The notes under the pieces: generated by a model
The model's database searches: none
The model's input: the letters and a program-made list of their open reading frames with translations, nothing else
Told to the model about the DNA's origin: nothing
In this document: piece after piece, positions 16,294-25,340 of the stretch
Layout: the number at the start of each line of letters is the position of its first letter
Position numbering within the stretch: position 1 is the first letter of the stretch
Assembly: GCF_050586345.1 (NCBI RefSeq)
Contig: NZ_JBOCEF010000007.1
Location: forward strand, 62,001-126,000
Reading direction: 5' to 3'
Length of the DNA stretch: 64,000 bases
DNA from: JBOCEF01 sp050586345
GTDB taxonomy: Bacteria; Pseudomonadota; Alphaproteobacteria; Rhodobacterales; Rhodobacteraceae
Made by a program: the position numbers and the translations under genes

Positions 16294-17502
16294 ATGCCGT
16301 TCCACGCCCTGCCCCGCCTGGGGGACCGCTGGTCCCCGCTGCACTTCCTCGCCGCCCTCGGGGCCGGGGGGATCGTGGTGACCTTCTTCCTGTGGTTCAT
16401 GTTCTGGGTGCCGCACAAGGGCCGCCCGGTCCCGGTGTTCGAGGACATCGCCGCCGCCTTCGCCTCCGGGGGCCCGGCGACGCAGGGCATGATCGTGGCG
16501 GGCTATGCGGGGATCGTCATCTTCGCGATCCTCCACATCCGCCTGCTGGCCTGGAACCTCGCCCAGTACGCCGCCTTCAAACGCACCGAGGCGTACACGG
16601 CCCTGCGCGCCTCGAACGCCGAGACGCAGCTTCTCGCCGCGCCGCTGACGGTGGCGATGAGCATCAACATGGGCTTCATCCTCGGGCTCGTCTTCGTCCC
16701 GGGCCTGTGGGGGATGGTCGAGGTCATGTTCCCCATGGCGCTCATCGCCTTCACGCTGGTGGGCGCCTGGGCGCTGCGGCTGCTGGGCGATTTCTTCGGC
16801 CGGGTGCTGACCCGCGGGGGCTTCGAGTGCGCGAAGAACAACTCGCTCGGGCAGATGCTGCCCGCCTTCGCGCTGGCGATGATCGGCGTCGGCCTGTCGG
16901 CGCCGGCGGCGATGTCGCAGAGCGCGGCGACGGCGGCGGCGTCGCTGGTCCTCTCGACCCTGTTCATCACCGCGGCCTCGATCCTGGGGGCCATCGCGCT
17001 GTTCATGGGCTTTCGCGCGATGATGGAGCACGGGGCGGCCGAGGAAGGCGCGCCGACGCTGCTGGTCGGTATCCCGATCCTGACGGTGATCGGCATCGCG
17101 CTGATGCGCCAGGGGCACGGGCTGCATGTCCACCTGGATGACCATGCCGGGAACGCGGCCATGTTCACCCTGCTGGCCCGCATCGTCGCGGCCCAGGTCC
17201 TGATCGGCGCCTTCGGGGCGATGGTGCTGCTGCGCCAGCGCTACGGCGCGCGGTTCATCGACGGATCGCGCCCCTCGGTCGGCGCCTACGCGCTGGTCTG
17301 CCCGCTGGTCGCCGGGGGGGTGATGCTGCAGTTCTTCGTCAACAAGGGCCTCGCCGCGCCGGGCCTGGTGGACAAGTACGGGCTGGCCTACTGGGCGGTC
17401 ACCGCGCTGGCGCTGCTGCTCCAGGCCGGGGCCATCGGGCTGGCGCTGAAGCTCAACGCAAGGCTGCTGGGCCCGGCGCAGGCGCCCGCCGCCGCCGCGT
17501 GA
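16294..17502 (+). CDS. Polytopic membrane protein, TDT/TsoY-like, in the sulfur module
   Basis: A 402-residue protein with about ten hydrophobic segments, including HFLAALGAGGIVVTFFLWFM near the start. A conserved-looking motif ECAKNNSLGQMLPAFALAMIGVG occurs mid-protein, followed by a histidine-rich loop (GHGLHVHLDDHAGN). The architecture resembles tellurite-resistance/dicarboxylate-type transporters, and it may correspond to the sulfur-oxidation-associated TsoY group; that identification is from memory and uncertain. The start is the ninth codon of the longest frame: ATG 16294 has GGAG six bases upstream, whereas the first ATG (16270) lies inside the operator. The perfect ATTC-N8-GAAT element just upstream suggests induction by sulfide or persulfide. 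Confidence 0.75.
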   Translation: MPFHALPRLGDRWSPLHFLAALGAGGIVVTFFLWFMFWVPHKGRPVPVFEDIAAAFASGGPATQGMIVAGYAGIVIFAILHIRLLAWNLAQYAAFKRTEAYTALRASNAETQLLAAPLTVAMSINMGFILGLVFVPGLWGMVEVMFPMALIAFTLVGAWALRLLGDFFGRVLTRGGFECAKNNSLGQMLPAFALAMIGVGLSAPAAMSQSAATAAASLVLSTLFITAASILGAIALFMGFRAMMEHGAAEEGAPTLLVGIPILTVIGIALMRQGHGLHVHLDDHAGNAAMFTLLARIVAAQVLIGAFGAMVLLRQRYGARFIDGSRPSVGAYALVCPLVAGGVMLQFFVNKGLAAPGLVDKYGLAYWAVTALALLLQAGAIGLALKLNARLLGPAQAPAAAA

Positions 17503-17543
17503 TCCGCCGCCCCGCGCCCGCGGGCGCCCCGGGAAGACGACCC

Positions 17544-17571
17544 GCCGCCCGCGCCCCCCGGCGCGGGCGGC
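17544..17571 (+). terminator. Intrinsic-type terminator after the membrane protein gene
   Basis: A 12-bp perfect stem (17544-17555 with 17560-17571) has loop CCCC and is followed by TTCGCGTT. It separates the sulfur module from the MarR unit. Confidence 0.65.
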
Positions 17572-17591
17572 TTCGCGTTGCGGCATGGCGC

Positions 17592-17620
17592 TTGAATTTT
17601 TTATAAGGCTTCCCTATTAT
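17592..17620 (+). promoter_or_regulatory. Sigma-70-type promoter of the marR-efflux operon
   Basis: TTGAAT (17592-17597), 17 bases, TATTAT (17615-17620) in an unusually AT-rich patch. This is the best consensus match in the window. The marR start is 72 bases downstream. Confidence 0.7.
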
Positions 17621-17691
17621 CATCCATGCTAACGAGTTCCGCGCCGTCCCCGTGAACGGGCGGCGCCGCCTTGCAGGAGCCGACCGAAGAG

Positions 17692-18198
17692 ATGTCCCAG
17701 GCCGAGACCCACGCCGCCCCCGCGGACGAGACCGCCCGCGACGAGATGAAGGGCCGGGCCTTCACGCCTGACAGCCTCGGGCTGGTGATTCAGGACGTCG
17801 CCCGGATGCTGCGCGCGCGCTTCCTTGCGGGCGTCGCCGCGGATGAACAGGTCGACCTGACGGTGGGCGAGGCCCGCGCGCTGGTCCATGTCTCGGTCGG
17901 CGAGGGCCTGCGCCAGACGGCGATCGCCGAGCGGATGGGCGTCGAGCCGATGACCTTCTGCGGCTTCGTCGACAAGCTCGAGGCCCGCGGCCTGGTGGAG
18001 CGCCGCCCCCATCCCGACGACCGGCGCGCCAAGCAGGTGACGCCGACGGACGATGGGCGCGATGCGCTCGCCCGCTTCGCGCCGATCTCCCGCGGGATGA
18101 TCGACGAGGCGACCGAGGACCTGACCGACGAGGAAATGCGCGTCCTGCGGGCCGCGCTGACGAAGATGCGGGACCGGCTGGCCGAATTGACGGCCTGA
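17692..18198 (+). CDS. MarR-family transcriptional regulator
   Basis: A 168-residue winged-helix regulator. The HTH region reads LTVGEARALVHVSVGEGLRQTAIAERMGVEPMTFCGFVDKLEARGLV (in part), followed by the wing RRPHPDDRRAKQVTPTDDG, a textbook MarR signature. Dimerisation helices lie at both ends. ATG 17692 is taken as the start; a TTG seven codons upstream is possible. The Bcr/CflA-type pump gene follows after 71 bases, the usual arrangement of a repressor with the efflux gene it controls. Ligand unknown. Confidence 0.9.
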   Translation: MSQAETHAAPADETARDEMKGRAFTPDSLGLVIQDVARMLRARFLAGVAADEQVDLTVGEARALVHVSVGEGLRQTAIAERMGVEPMTFCGFVDKLEARGLVERRPHPDDRRAKQVTPTDDGRDALARFAPISRGMIDEATEDLTDEEMRVLRAALTKMRDRLAELTA

Positions 18199-18269
18199 GG
18201 CCGGGGCCCCGCCCGGCGGGCCGTGCGTTCCTCCCTGCACGGCCCGCCGCATAGATTGGGTGAACCGAG

Positions 18270-19532
18270 ATGACCGCCGCCTTCCCCGGCGGGGCGCAGC
18301 CTTCCGCGCCCGCGCCTGCCCCCGCTCCGATGAGCCCCCTGCGCGTGACCGCGCTCAGCGCGCTGATGGTGGCGCTGGGCCCGCTGGCCATGGCCCTCTA
18401 CACCCCCGCCATGCCCGCCATCGCCGCCGATCTCGGGGCCGAGGCGGACCTGGTGAAGATGACCCTCACCGCCTATTTCGCCGGCTTCGCCGTCGCGCAG
18501 CTGGTGGCCGGGCCGCTCTCGGACGCGCTGGGGCGCAAGGCGGTGCTCTACTGGTTCTTCGGGCTGTTCCTGGTCGCGACGCTCGGCGCCATCGCGGCGC
18601 AGGACATCCACCAGCTGATCGCGGCGCGCGCGGTGCAGGGGATCGGCGCCTCGGCCGGGATCGCGGTGTCGCGGGCGCTTGTGCGGGACCTGTTCACGGG
18701 CGAGGACTCCTCGCGCATCATGAACGGCATCGGGCTGACGCTGGCCGTCGGCCCCGCCATCGCGCCCTTCATCGGCGGCATGACCATGCAGGTCCTGCCC
18801 TGGACGGCGGTGTTCGTGCTGATGCTGGTCTACGCGGTCGTGGCGATGCTGCTGTTCCGCACCAGGCTGGTCGAAACCGTGACCCCGGACCCGAGCCGCT
18901 TCCGGCCGCGGTCTCTCTCGCGCTCTTACGGCACGCTCCTGCGCTCGCGCGGGTTCATGGCGGCGACGCTGATGGTGGCGGGCACGGTGGGCACGATCTA
19001 TGCGCAGGCGACGCTGCTGCCCTTCGTGCTGATCGACGAGGTGGGGCTGACCCCGGCGCAGTTCGGCATCTCGATGATCGCGCAGACCGGCAGCTTCTTC
19101 CTCGGCTCGCTGACCGTTCGCAAGCTGCTGCAGACCCGCTCGGCGCGCTCGATCACCCCCGTGGGGCTGGCCTTCGTGGCGGTGGGCGGGGCGCTGAACC
19201 TGCCGCACGCCTTCGGGCTGGAGCCGACGCTGGTCAACGTGCTGGTCCCGGTCGCGGTCTATGCCTACGGGATCGGCTTCGTGATGCCGTTCGCGAGCAC
19301 CGCGGCGCTGGCGCCCTTCCCGCACATCGCGGGCGCGGCCTCGGCGATGACGGGCTTCAGCCAGATGTTCGCGGGGCTGCTCGGGGGGATGCTCGGCGCC
19401 TCCTTCGCCGATCCGGCGGTGGGCTTGGGCGTGATCGCGCCGCTGATGGGGCTGTCGGCCTGCATCGGCTGGTTCGCCTGGCGCGCCCTGCCCGCCTCCG
19501 AGACCCAGCCGCCCGAGGCGGTGCGGATCTGA
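18270..19532 (+). CDS. Bcr/CflA-family MFS drug-efflux transporter
   Basis: A 420-residue major facilitator with 12 hydrophobic segments. Motif A is visible as GPLSDALGRKAVL after the second helix, preceded by LYTPAMPAIAADL, typical of the DHA1 Bcr/CflA group. It probably exports small hydrophobic antibiotics by proton antiport. It forms an operon with the upstream MarR gene and ends at a strong terminator. The N-terminal 25 residues are Ala/Pro-rich and may not all be translated (MSPLRVTAL at residue 21 is an alternative start). Confidence 0.88.
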   Translation: MTAAFPGGAQPSAPAPAPAPMSPLRVTALSALMVALGPLAMALYTPAMPAIAADLGAEADLVKMTLTAYFAGFAVAQLVAGPLSDALGRKAVLYWFFGLFLVATLGAIAAQDIHQLIAARAVQGIGASAGIAVSRALVRDLFTGEDSSRIMNGIGLTLAVGPAIAPFIGGMTMQVLPWTAVFVLMLVYAVVAMLLFRTRLVETVTPDPSRFRPRSLSRSYGTLLRSRGFMAATLMVAGTVGTIYAQATLLPFVLIDEVGLTPAQFGISMIAQTGSFFLGSLTVRKLLQTRSARSITPVGLAFVAVGGALNLPHAFGLEPTLVNVLVPVAVYAYGIGFVMPFASTAALAPFPHIAGAASAMTGFSQMFAGLLGGMLGASFADPAVGLGVIAPLMGLSACIGWFAWRALPASETQPPEAVRI

Positions 19533-19558
19533 CGCGCCGCGCCCCGCCGCGGATCGAA

Positions 19559-19589
19559 GCCGGCCCGACATCCTCGGGCCGGCTTTTTT
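19559..19589 (+). terminator. Strong intrinsic terminator
   Basis: GCCGGCCCGA, loop CATCC, TCGGGCCGGC followed by six T residues (19584-19589). Flanking AA pairs with the first TT, extending the stem. It ends the marR-efflux operon. Confidence 0.92.
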
Positions 19590-19595
19590 CATGTT

Positions 19596-19624
19596 CTTGA
19601 AGGCTGCTTCACACTCCCTTCAAG
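19596..19624 (+). promoter_or_regulatory. Inverted repeat upstream of the ars operon
   Basis: CTTGAAGG (19596-19603) and CCTTCAAG (19617-19624) form a perfect 8-bp dyad with a 13-base spacer, 150 bases before the ArsR-ArsC start. It is the only clear symmetrical element in this gap and may be the ArsR operator. It is too spaced for a normal terminator and has no T-tract. Confidence 0.4.
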
Positions 19625-19774
19625 TGGGCACGTATAAACGCCTAATTCCGACGTGTTTTCGCCCAGATTGCTTCGTACCAGACCGACAAGCGATGGCGGC
19701 CCCCCGGCCAGCTTAGTCAATCGCAAGGCGAGCGTGCCGAAGGCCCAATAAACAACAACGAGCATCCAGAGATC

Positions 19775-20608
19775 ATGACCCGGTTGGAGAGAGAAGCGGC
19801 GGCGCTTGCGGCCCTTGGCAGCCCCGCGCGGCTGGACGTCTTCAGGCTTCTGGCCCGCCATGCCCCCCACGCGGTGCCCGCGGGCAAGATCGCCGAGGCG
19901 CTGGGGCGGCGGCCCAACACGCTGTCGGTGCAGGTCGCGGCGCTGGTCCGCGCCGGGCTGGTCGAGGGACGGCGCGAGGGCAAGTCGATCCTGTATCGCG
20001 TCGCGCCCGAACGGCTGGCCGAGCTGATGTCCTGGCTGTCCGAGGATTGCTGCGGCGGGCGCCCCGAGACCTGCGCGCCCGACGCCGCCCCCGCGGTGTT
20101 CCCCGCCCCGGCCCCGCGCCGGACCGCGCCGCTGGTGCTGTTCCTGTGCCGGACCAACGGCGCGCGCTCGATCCTGGCCGAGGCGATGGTCAACCAGCGC
20201 GCCGGGGGCAAGCTGCGCGCCGCCTCGGCCGGGGTGGAGCCCGCGGCGGCGCTGGACCCCGAGACGGTCGAGATCCTGTCGCGCATGGGCGCGGACCCCG
20301 CGGATTACGCCCCGAAATCGGTGCAGTCGCTGGGCGGCGAGGGCGGCGCGGCGCCGGCCTTCGTGCTCACGCTCTGCGACGCGGCGGCGAATGCGGACCT
20401 GCATGTCAGCGGCGGGCGGCCCTACCGGTCGCACTGGCCGATCCCGGACCCCGCGGGCGTACGCGATGCCGCATGGCGGCGCGACGCTTTCCGGCAGGCC
20501 GCGGATGAGATATCCACCCGCGTGAACGCCCTGCTCGCGCTCGACCTGGGCGCGCTTGCGCCGCCGCAGTTCCAGGACGCGATCGACCGGATCGGCATGA
20601 CCGGCTGA
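19775..20608 (+). CDS. ArsR repressor fused to an ArsC-type phosphatase-fold domain
   Basis: 277 residues. Residues 1-90 form an ArsR winged helix (SPARLDVFRLLAR...RRPNTLSVQVAALVRAGLV). Next is a cysteine cluster C92, C93 and C100 resembling the As(III)-sensing cysteines of the Acidithiobacillus-type ArsR, then a proline-rich linker (101-118). From about 119 there is a thioredoxin-type ArsC/low-molecular-weight phosphatase domain with P-loop CRTNGAR (C125, R131) and a second cysteine C201 in LTLCD. The third redox cysteine expected about 7 residues later (the CP segment) is missing; NADLHVSGG stands there. HWPIPDP after it is conserved. So the domain may not run the usual thioredoxin-coupled arsenate reduction. 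ArsR-ArsC fusions are known; this one heads an operon with GAPDH and arsJ. Confidence 0.88.
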   Translation: MTRLEREAAALAALGSPARLDVFRLLARHAPHAVPAGKIAEALGRRPNTLSVQVAALVRAGLVEGRREGKSILYRVAPERLAELMSWLSEDCCGGRPETCAPDAAPAVFPAPAPRRTAPLVLFLCRTNGARSILAEAMVNQRAGGKLRAASAGVEPAAALDPETVEILSRMGADPADYAPKSVQSLGGEGGAAPAFVLTLCDAAANADLHVSGGRPYRSHWPIPDPAGVRDAAWRRDAFRQAADEISTRVNALLALDLGALAPPQFQDAIDRIGMTG

Positions 20609-20660
20609 TCCGGGCGCGGACCGGGAAAGGCGGGCGGCGCCGGACAGACGGAGACACGCC

Positions 20661-21725
20661 ATGTCCACGCCCGCCGCTTCCATCCCCCCCGCCCATGGCC
20701 CCGTTCCAACCCAGCGCATCGCCGTGATCGGCCTCGGGCGCATGGGCAAGCTGTTCCTGCGCGCCGCCTTCGACGCGGCGGCGGAAGGGCGCGGGATCGG
20801 CGAGATCGTGCTGGTCAGCGACCGCGACGGGACCGCCGCGGACCACGCGCATCTCCTCGAATTCGACACCGTCCAGCGCCAGTGGAGTCCCTGCTGGGCC
20901 GAGGGCGACACCATCCACGCGGGCGGCGGCGCCATGCGCTTCGTGCGCGCCGGATCGGTCGAAGACCTGCCCCTGGACGGCATCGACCTGGTGGTGGAAT
21001 GCACCGGCGCGCGCAAGGACGCGGGCGCCCTTCAGCCCTATTGGGACGCCGGGGTGCCGCGGGCGCTCGTCTCGGCCCCCGTCAAGGATGGCGGTGCGCT
21101 GAACATCGCCTATGGCGTGAACCACGGCCTCTATGACCCGGCGCAGCACCGGCTGGTGACGGCGGCGAGCTGCACGACCAACTGCCTCGCCCCCGTGGTC
21201 AAGGTGCTGCACGAGGCCTTCGGCATCCGCCACGGCAGCTTCACCACCATCCATGACGTGACCAACACGCAGGTGATCGTGGATCGCTGGCACAAGGACC
21301 TGCGCCGGGCGCGCGGGGCGACGGCGGCGCTGATCCCCACCACCTCCGGCTCGGCCAAGGCCATCGGCGCGATCTTCCCCGAGCTGAACGGCCGCCTCCA
21401 TGGCCACGCGGTCCGCGTGCCGCTGACCACCGGCTCGCTCACCGACTGCGCCTTCGAGCTGGCGCGCGAAGCGGATGGCGAGGAGATCAACGCCGCCTTC
21501 CGCGCCGCCGCGACGGACGGGCCGCTGGCGGGGATCCTCGGGCTCGAGGACCGGCCGCTGGTGAGCACGGATTTCTGCGGCGACGCGCGCAGCGCCATCG
21601 TCGACGGACCCTCGACCTTCGTGATCGGCGGGACCCAGGCCAAGATCTACGCCTGGTACGACAATGAATGGGGCTATGTGAACCGCATGGTCGACATCGC
21701 CCGGATGATGGGCGCGGGCCGGTGA
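20661..21725 (+). CDS. ArsJ-associated glyceraldehyde-3-phosphate dehydrogenase
   Basis: A 354-residue type I GAPDH. N-terminal Rossmann motif VIGLGRMGK begins near residue 22, the catalytic loop ASCTTNC has nucleophile C171, the partner histidine lies in FTTIHDVTNTQ, and the C-terminal WYDNEWGY motif is intact. In ars operons this enzyme uses arsenate instead of phosphate to form 1-arseno-3-phosphoglycerate, which ArsJ exports, giving an arsenate pump. GGAGA is 6 bases before the ATG. The downstream arsJ start overlaps its stop (GTGA). The long N-terminal extension (residues 1-17) is unusual for a glycolytic enzyme. A glycolytic role cannot be excluded, but the context argues against it. Confidence 0.9.
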   Translation: MSTPAASIPPAHGPVPTQRIAVIGLGRMGKLFLRAAFDAAAEGRGIGEIVLVSDRDGTAADHAHLLEFDTVQRQWSPCWAEGDTIHAGGGAMRFVRAGSVEDLPLDGIDLVVECTGARKDAGALQPYWDAGVPRALVSAPVKDGGALNIAYGVNHGLYDPAQHRLVTAASCTTNCLAPVVKVLHEAFGIRHGSFTTIHDVTNTQVIVDRWHKDLRRARGATAALIPTTSGSAKAIGAIFPELNGRLHGHAVRVPLTTGSLTDCAFELAREADGEEINAAFRAAATDGPLAGILGLEDRPLVSTDFCGDARSAIVDGPSTFVIGGTQAKIYAWYDNEWGYVNRMVDIARMMGAGR

Positions 21726-22999
21726 GCACGCCGGGTTCGGGGCCGCGTCCGGCGCGCCCCGCGGGGCTCGGGGCCTATGTCACCGTCACCGCGGCCTACT
21801 GGGCCTTCATGCTGTCGGACGGCGCCTTGCGGATGCTGGCGCTGCTGCATTTCCACGAGGAAGGCTTCACCGCCACGCAGCTCGCCTGGCTGTTCCTTCT
21901 GTACGAGGTGGCCGGGATCGTCACCAACCTCTCGGCCGGGTGGCTGGCGGCGCGGTTCGGGCTGACGCGCACACTTTATGCCGGGCTGGGGCTGCAGATC
22001 GTGGCGCTGGCGCTGCTGGCGCGGATGGACCCGGGCTGGGGCGTCACCGCCTCGGTCGCCTACGTGATGGGCGTGCAGGGGCTGTCGGGGGTGGCCAAGG
22101 ACCTCTCGAAAATGTCCTCGAAATCGGCGGTCAAGCTGCTGGCCCCCGAGGGCGCGCTGTTCGGCTGGGTGGCGGCGCTGACGGGGTCCAAGAACGCGGT
22201 GAAGGGCCTCGGCTTCGGCCTCGGGGCGCTGCTGCTGGGCGTGCTGGGGTTCGAGGGCGCGCTCTGGGCCATGGCCGGGGTGCTGGCGGCGATCCTGGCG
22301 GGCTGCGCGGCGCTGATGCCGCCGGGGCTGCCGCGCGGCTCGGCCAAGGCGAAGTTCAGGGAGGTGTTCAGCAAGGATCCCAACGTCAACCGGCTGTCGC
22401 TGGCGCGTGTGTTCCTGTTCGCGGCGCGGGACGCGTGGTTCGTGGTGGGGGTCCCGGTCTGGTTCGCCTCGGCCCTGTCGGACGGAACGCCCGAGGGCGC
22501 GCGCGAGGCGTTCTTCATCACCGGCGGCTTCATGTCGGCCTGGGTGATCGCCTACGGCGCGGTGCAGGCCGCGGCCCCGAAGCTGCTGCGGGCGAAGGCG
22601 CGAGGTCTGGCGGAGGTCTCCGGCCTCGCCTGGGGCTGGGCGGCGGGGCTGGCGGCGGTGCTGGCGCCGATGGCGGCGGCGGCGGTCGTGTTCGGCGAGG
22701 GCGCGGGCTTCGCGGTCCCGCTGGCGCTGGGGCTGATGGGGTTCGGAGCGGTCTTCGCGGTGAACTCCTCGCTCCACTCCTACCTGATCCTGGCCTTCAG
22801 CTCGGCCGGGCGGGTGACGATGGACGTGGGCTTCTACTACATGTCCAACGCCGCGGGGCGGCTGCTGGGGACGGTGGCCTCGGGGGTGTCCTACCAGCTC
22901 GGCGGGCTGGCCGGGTGCCTCGGCTGCGCGGCGCTGCTGGCGGGGCTGAGCGCGCTGGCCGCAAGGCGGCTGCGGGCGGGCGACAGCGCGGTGGGCTGA
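21722..22999 (+). CDS. arsJ: ArsJ organoarsenical (1-arseno-3-phosphoglycerate) efflux MFS transporter
   Basis: A 425-residue major facilitator of the ArsJ subfamily. It starts at GTG overlapping the GAPDH stop. Hydrophobic segments begin at AYWAFMLSDGALRMLALLHF. ArsJ-typical sequences are the pairs SDGALRML, KDLSKMSSKSAVK and LTGSKNAVKGLGFGLG; the family couples to the adjacent GAPDH. It would expel arsenate as the unstable sugar-acid ester, which breaks down outside the cell. No Acr3 or ArsB arsenite exporter is encoded in this window. A strong terminator follows. Confidence 0.92.
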   Translation: MSTPGSGPRPARPAGLGAYVTVTAAYWAFMLSDGALRMLALLHFHEEGFTATQLAWLFLLYEVAGIVTNLSAGWLAARFGLTRTLYAGLGLQIVALALLARMDPGWGVTASVAYVMGVQGLSGVAKDLSKMSSKSAVKLLAPEGALFGWVAALTGSKNAVKGLGFGLGALLLGVLGFEGALWAMAGVLAAILAGCAALMPPGLPRGSAKAKFREVFSKDPNVNRLSLARVFLFAARDAWFVVGVPVWFASALSDGTPEGAREAFFITGGFMSAWVIAYGAVQAAAPKLLRAKARGLAEVSGLAWGWAAGLAAVLAPMAAAAVVFGEGAGFAVPLALGLMGFGAVFAVNSSLHSYLILAFSSAGRVTMDVGFYYMSNAAGRLLGTVASGVSYQLGGLAGCLGCAALLAGLSALAARRLRAGDSAVG

Positions 23000-23021
23000 G
23001 GCGCGCGCGCCGGGGACGAGA

Positions 23022-23055
23022 AACGGGCGCGCCGGTCCCCCGGCGCGCCCGTTTT
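23022..23055 (+). terminator. Strong intrinsic terminator after arsJ
   Basis: A perfect 14-bp stem (23022-23035 with 23040-23053) has loop TCCC and runs into TTTT (23052-23055). Its minus-strand form has only TTCTCG after it. Confidence 0.88.
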
Positions 23056-23135
23056 CAGTTTCGGACCAGGCTTGCGCCCCTGCCCCGCGCCCGGCCGCGC
23101 ACAGCCTGGCGCGAGGGCCGGCGCAAGGCCCGGGA

Positions 23136-23327
23136 TCAGCCGCCGAAGGCGCGGCGCAGAGTTTCCTGCGCCATCTCGGACTGGAGCGCCCACATCGTCG
23201 CCCAGGGCGCGGCGAACATGGTCATCATGTTCTGCATGGTCTGCATATCCGCGCCGGCGGCGCCGAACCCGAACACGTCGGACGTGTTGACCTTCGCGTC
23301 AGGTTTGCACATCGGACCGAACATCAT
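23136..23327 (-). CDS. Methionine-rich 63-residue protein of unknown function
   Basis: A short frame from ATG 23327 (or 23324). About one residue in six is methionine, notably QTMQNMMTMF, and the sequence is mildly hydrophobic without a clear membrane helix. One cysteine (MCKPD). AAGGGGTGA lies 6-10 bases before the start. It stands alone after sufS on the same strand, separated by an inverted repeat. It could be a metal-binding or membrane-surface peptide. Codon usage is in line with neighbours, but no family is recognised. Confidence 0.55.
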   Translation of the reverse strand: MMFGPMCKPDAKVNTSDVFGFGAAGADMQTMQNMMTMFAAPWATMWALQSEMAQETLRRAFGG

Positions 23328-23369
23328 CTCATCACCCCTTGCTGCTTCTTCACCTCGGAGAAACCATCG

Positions 23370-23393
23370 TTCGCAGGCTTAGGATCCTGCGAA
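23370..23393. promoter_or_regulatory. Inverted repeat between sufS and the Met-rich gene
   Basis: TTCGCAGG (23370-23377), loop CTTAGGAT, CCTGCGAA (23386-23393). It lies 15 bases past the sufS stop and 43 bases before the Met-rich gene. There is no T-tract, so it could be a factor-independent stop, an operator, or an RNA stability hairpin. Confidence 0.4.
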
Positions 23394-23407
23394 ACATCGT
23401 TTCCTTA

Positions 23408-24628
<1,221 letters not shown>

Positions 24629-24651
24629 CGCGTCTTCTCCAGTCAAGAACT

Positions 24652-25248
24652 TCAGGCGGCGGCGCCCGCGGGCGCCTCGACGCCCACCAGCAGGCTCAGC
24701 ACCAGCTGCGCCACCATGCCGAGCGCCATGAACCCCAGGAACACCGCCAGCAGGACGGGGCCGAGCCGCTTGAACCCGTGCGCCTCGGCCAGCATCGAGG
24801 CATAAATCCAGACCAGCAGGCCGACCGAGAGCGGCAGCAGCAGCACCAGCAGCGTCGCCTCCTGCGACAGGGCGGCATGGACGGCGAGGATCTGCACCGG
24901 CGACAGCACCGCCTGCAGCAGCAGGTGCCAGCCCGAGAGGACGGCGATCTGCTCGCGCGTCGCGCGGCCGCCGAACTTGGCGCCGATCTCGTGCGCGCCG
25001 ACGCTCATCAGCAGAAGCTGCAGCATCTGCAGCCCCATGTGGACGGTCAGCGCGAAGCCGCCCGTCGCCTCGGCCTTGCCGGTGAAGGCCCAGGACACGC
25101 CCTTCTCGGCCGCCCACTGGATGCACAGCGCCAGCACGGCCATGTGCACCGCGTCCCGCACCGTCGCCCCGCGGCCCAGGAGCGTGCGGGCGCTGGCGCG
25201 CGGATTGGTGAAGCCAAGGCGGAGATTGTCGAGGAACGCGATCAGCAC
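24652..25248 (-). CDS. YIP1-family membrane protein (first of two)
   Basis: A 198-residue protein with an amphipathic N-terminus (FLDNLRLGFTNPRASARTLL) followed by four or five hydrophobic segments. The N-terminal pattern and topology fit the YIP1/DUF1282 type of bacterial membrane protein. It lies 23 bases upstream of sufS on the same strand, and a second YIP1-like gene precedes it. Such genes recur in suf loci of this bacterial group. Function unknown. Confidence 0.8.
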   Translation of the reverse strand: MLIAFLDNLRLGFTNPRASARTLLGRGATVRDAVHMAVLALCIQWAAEKGVSWAFTGKAEATGGFALTVHMGLQMLQLLLMSVGAHEIGAKFGGRATREQIAVLSGWHLLLQAVLSPVQILAVHAALSQEATLLVLLLPLSVGLLVWIYASMLAEAHGFKRLGPVLLAVFLGFMALGMVAQLVLSLLVGVEAPAGAAA

Positions 25249-25340
25249 GAGCGGTCATTTCCCGGGTTGGGACAAGGGGATGGCCCCGCATCTGGGGCCT
25301 GCGGGCGCCCCGGCGCAAGGGCCGGGGCGCGGCCGCGTCG

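Noticed and set aside
19775..20608. Calling the ArsR-ArsC fusion the SqrR-like regulator of the nearby sulfur module
   Set aside because: Its C92/C93/C100 arrangement and operon point to arsenic. SqrR-type sensors use two separated cysteines and no fused phosphatase domain.
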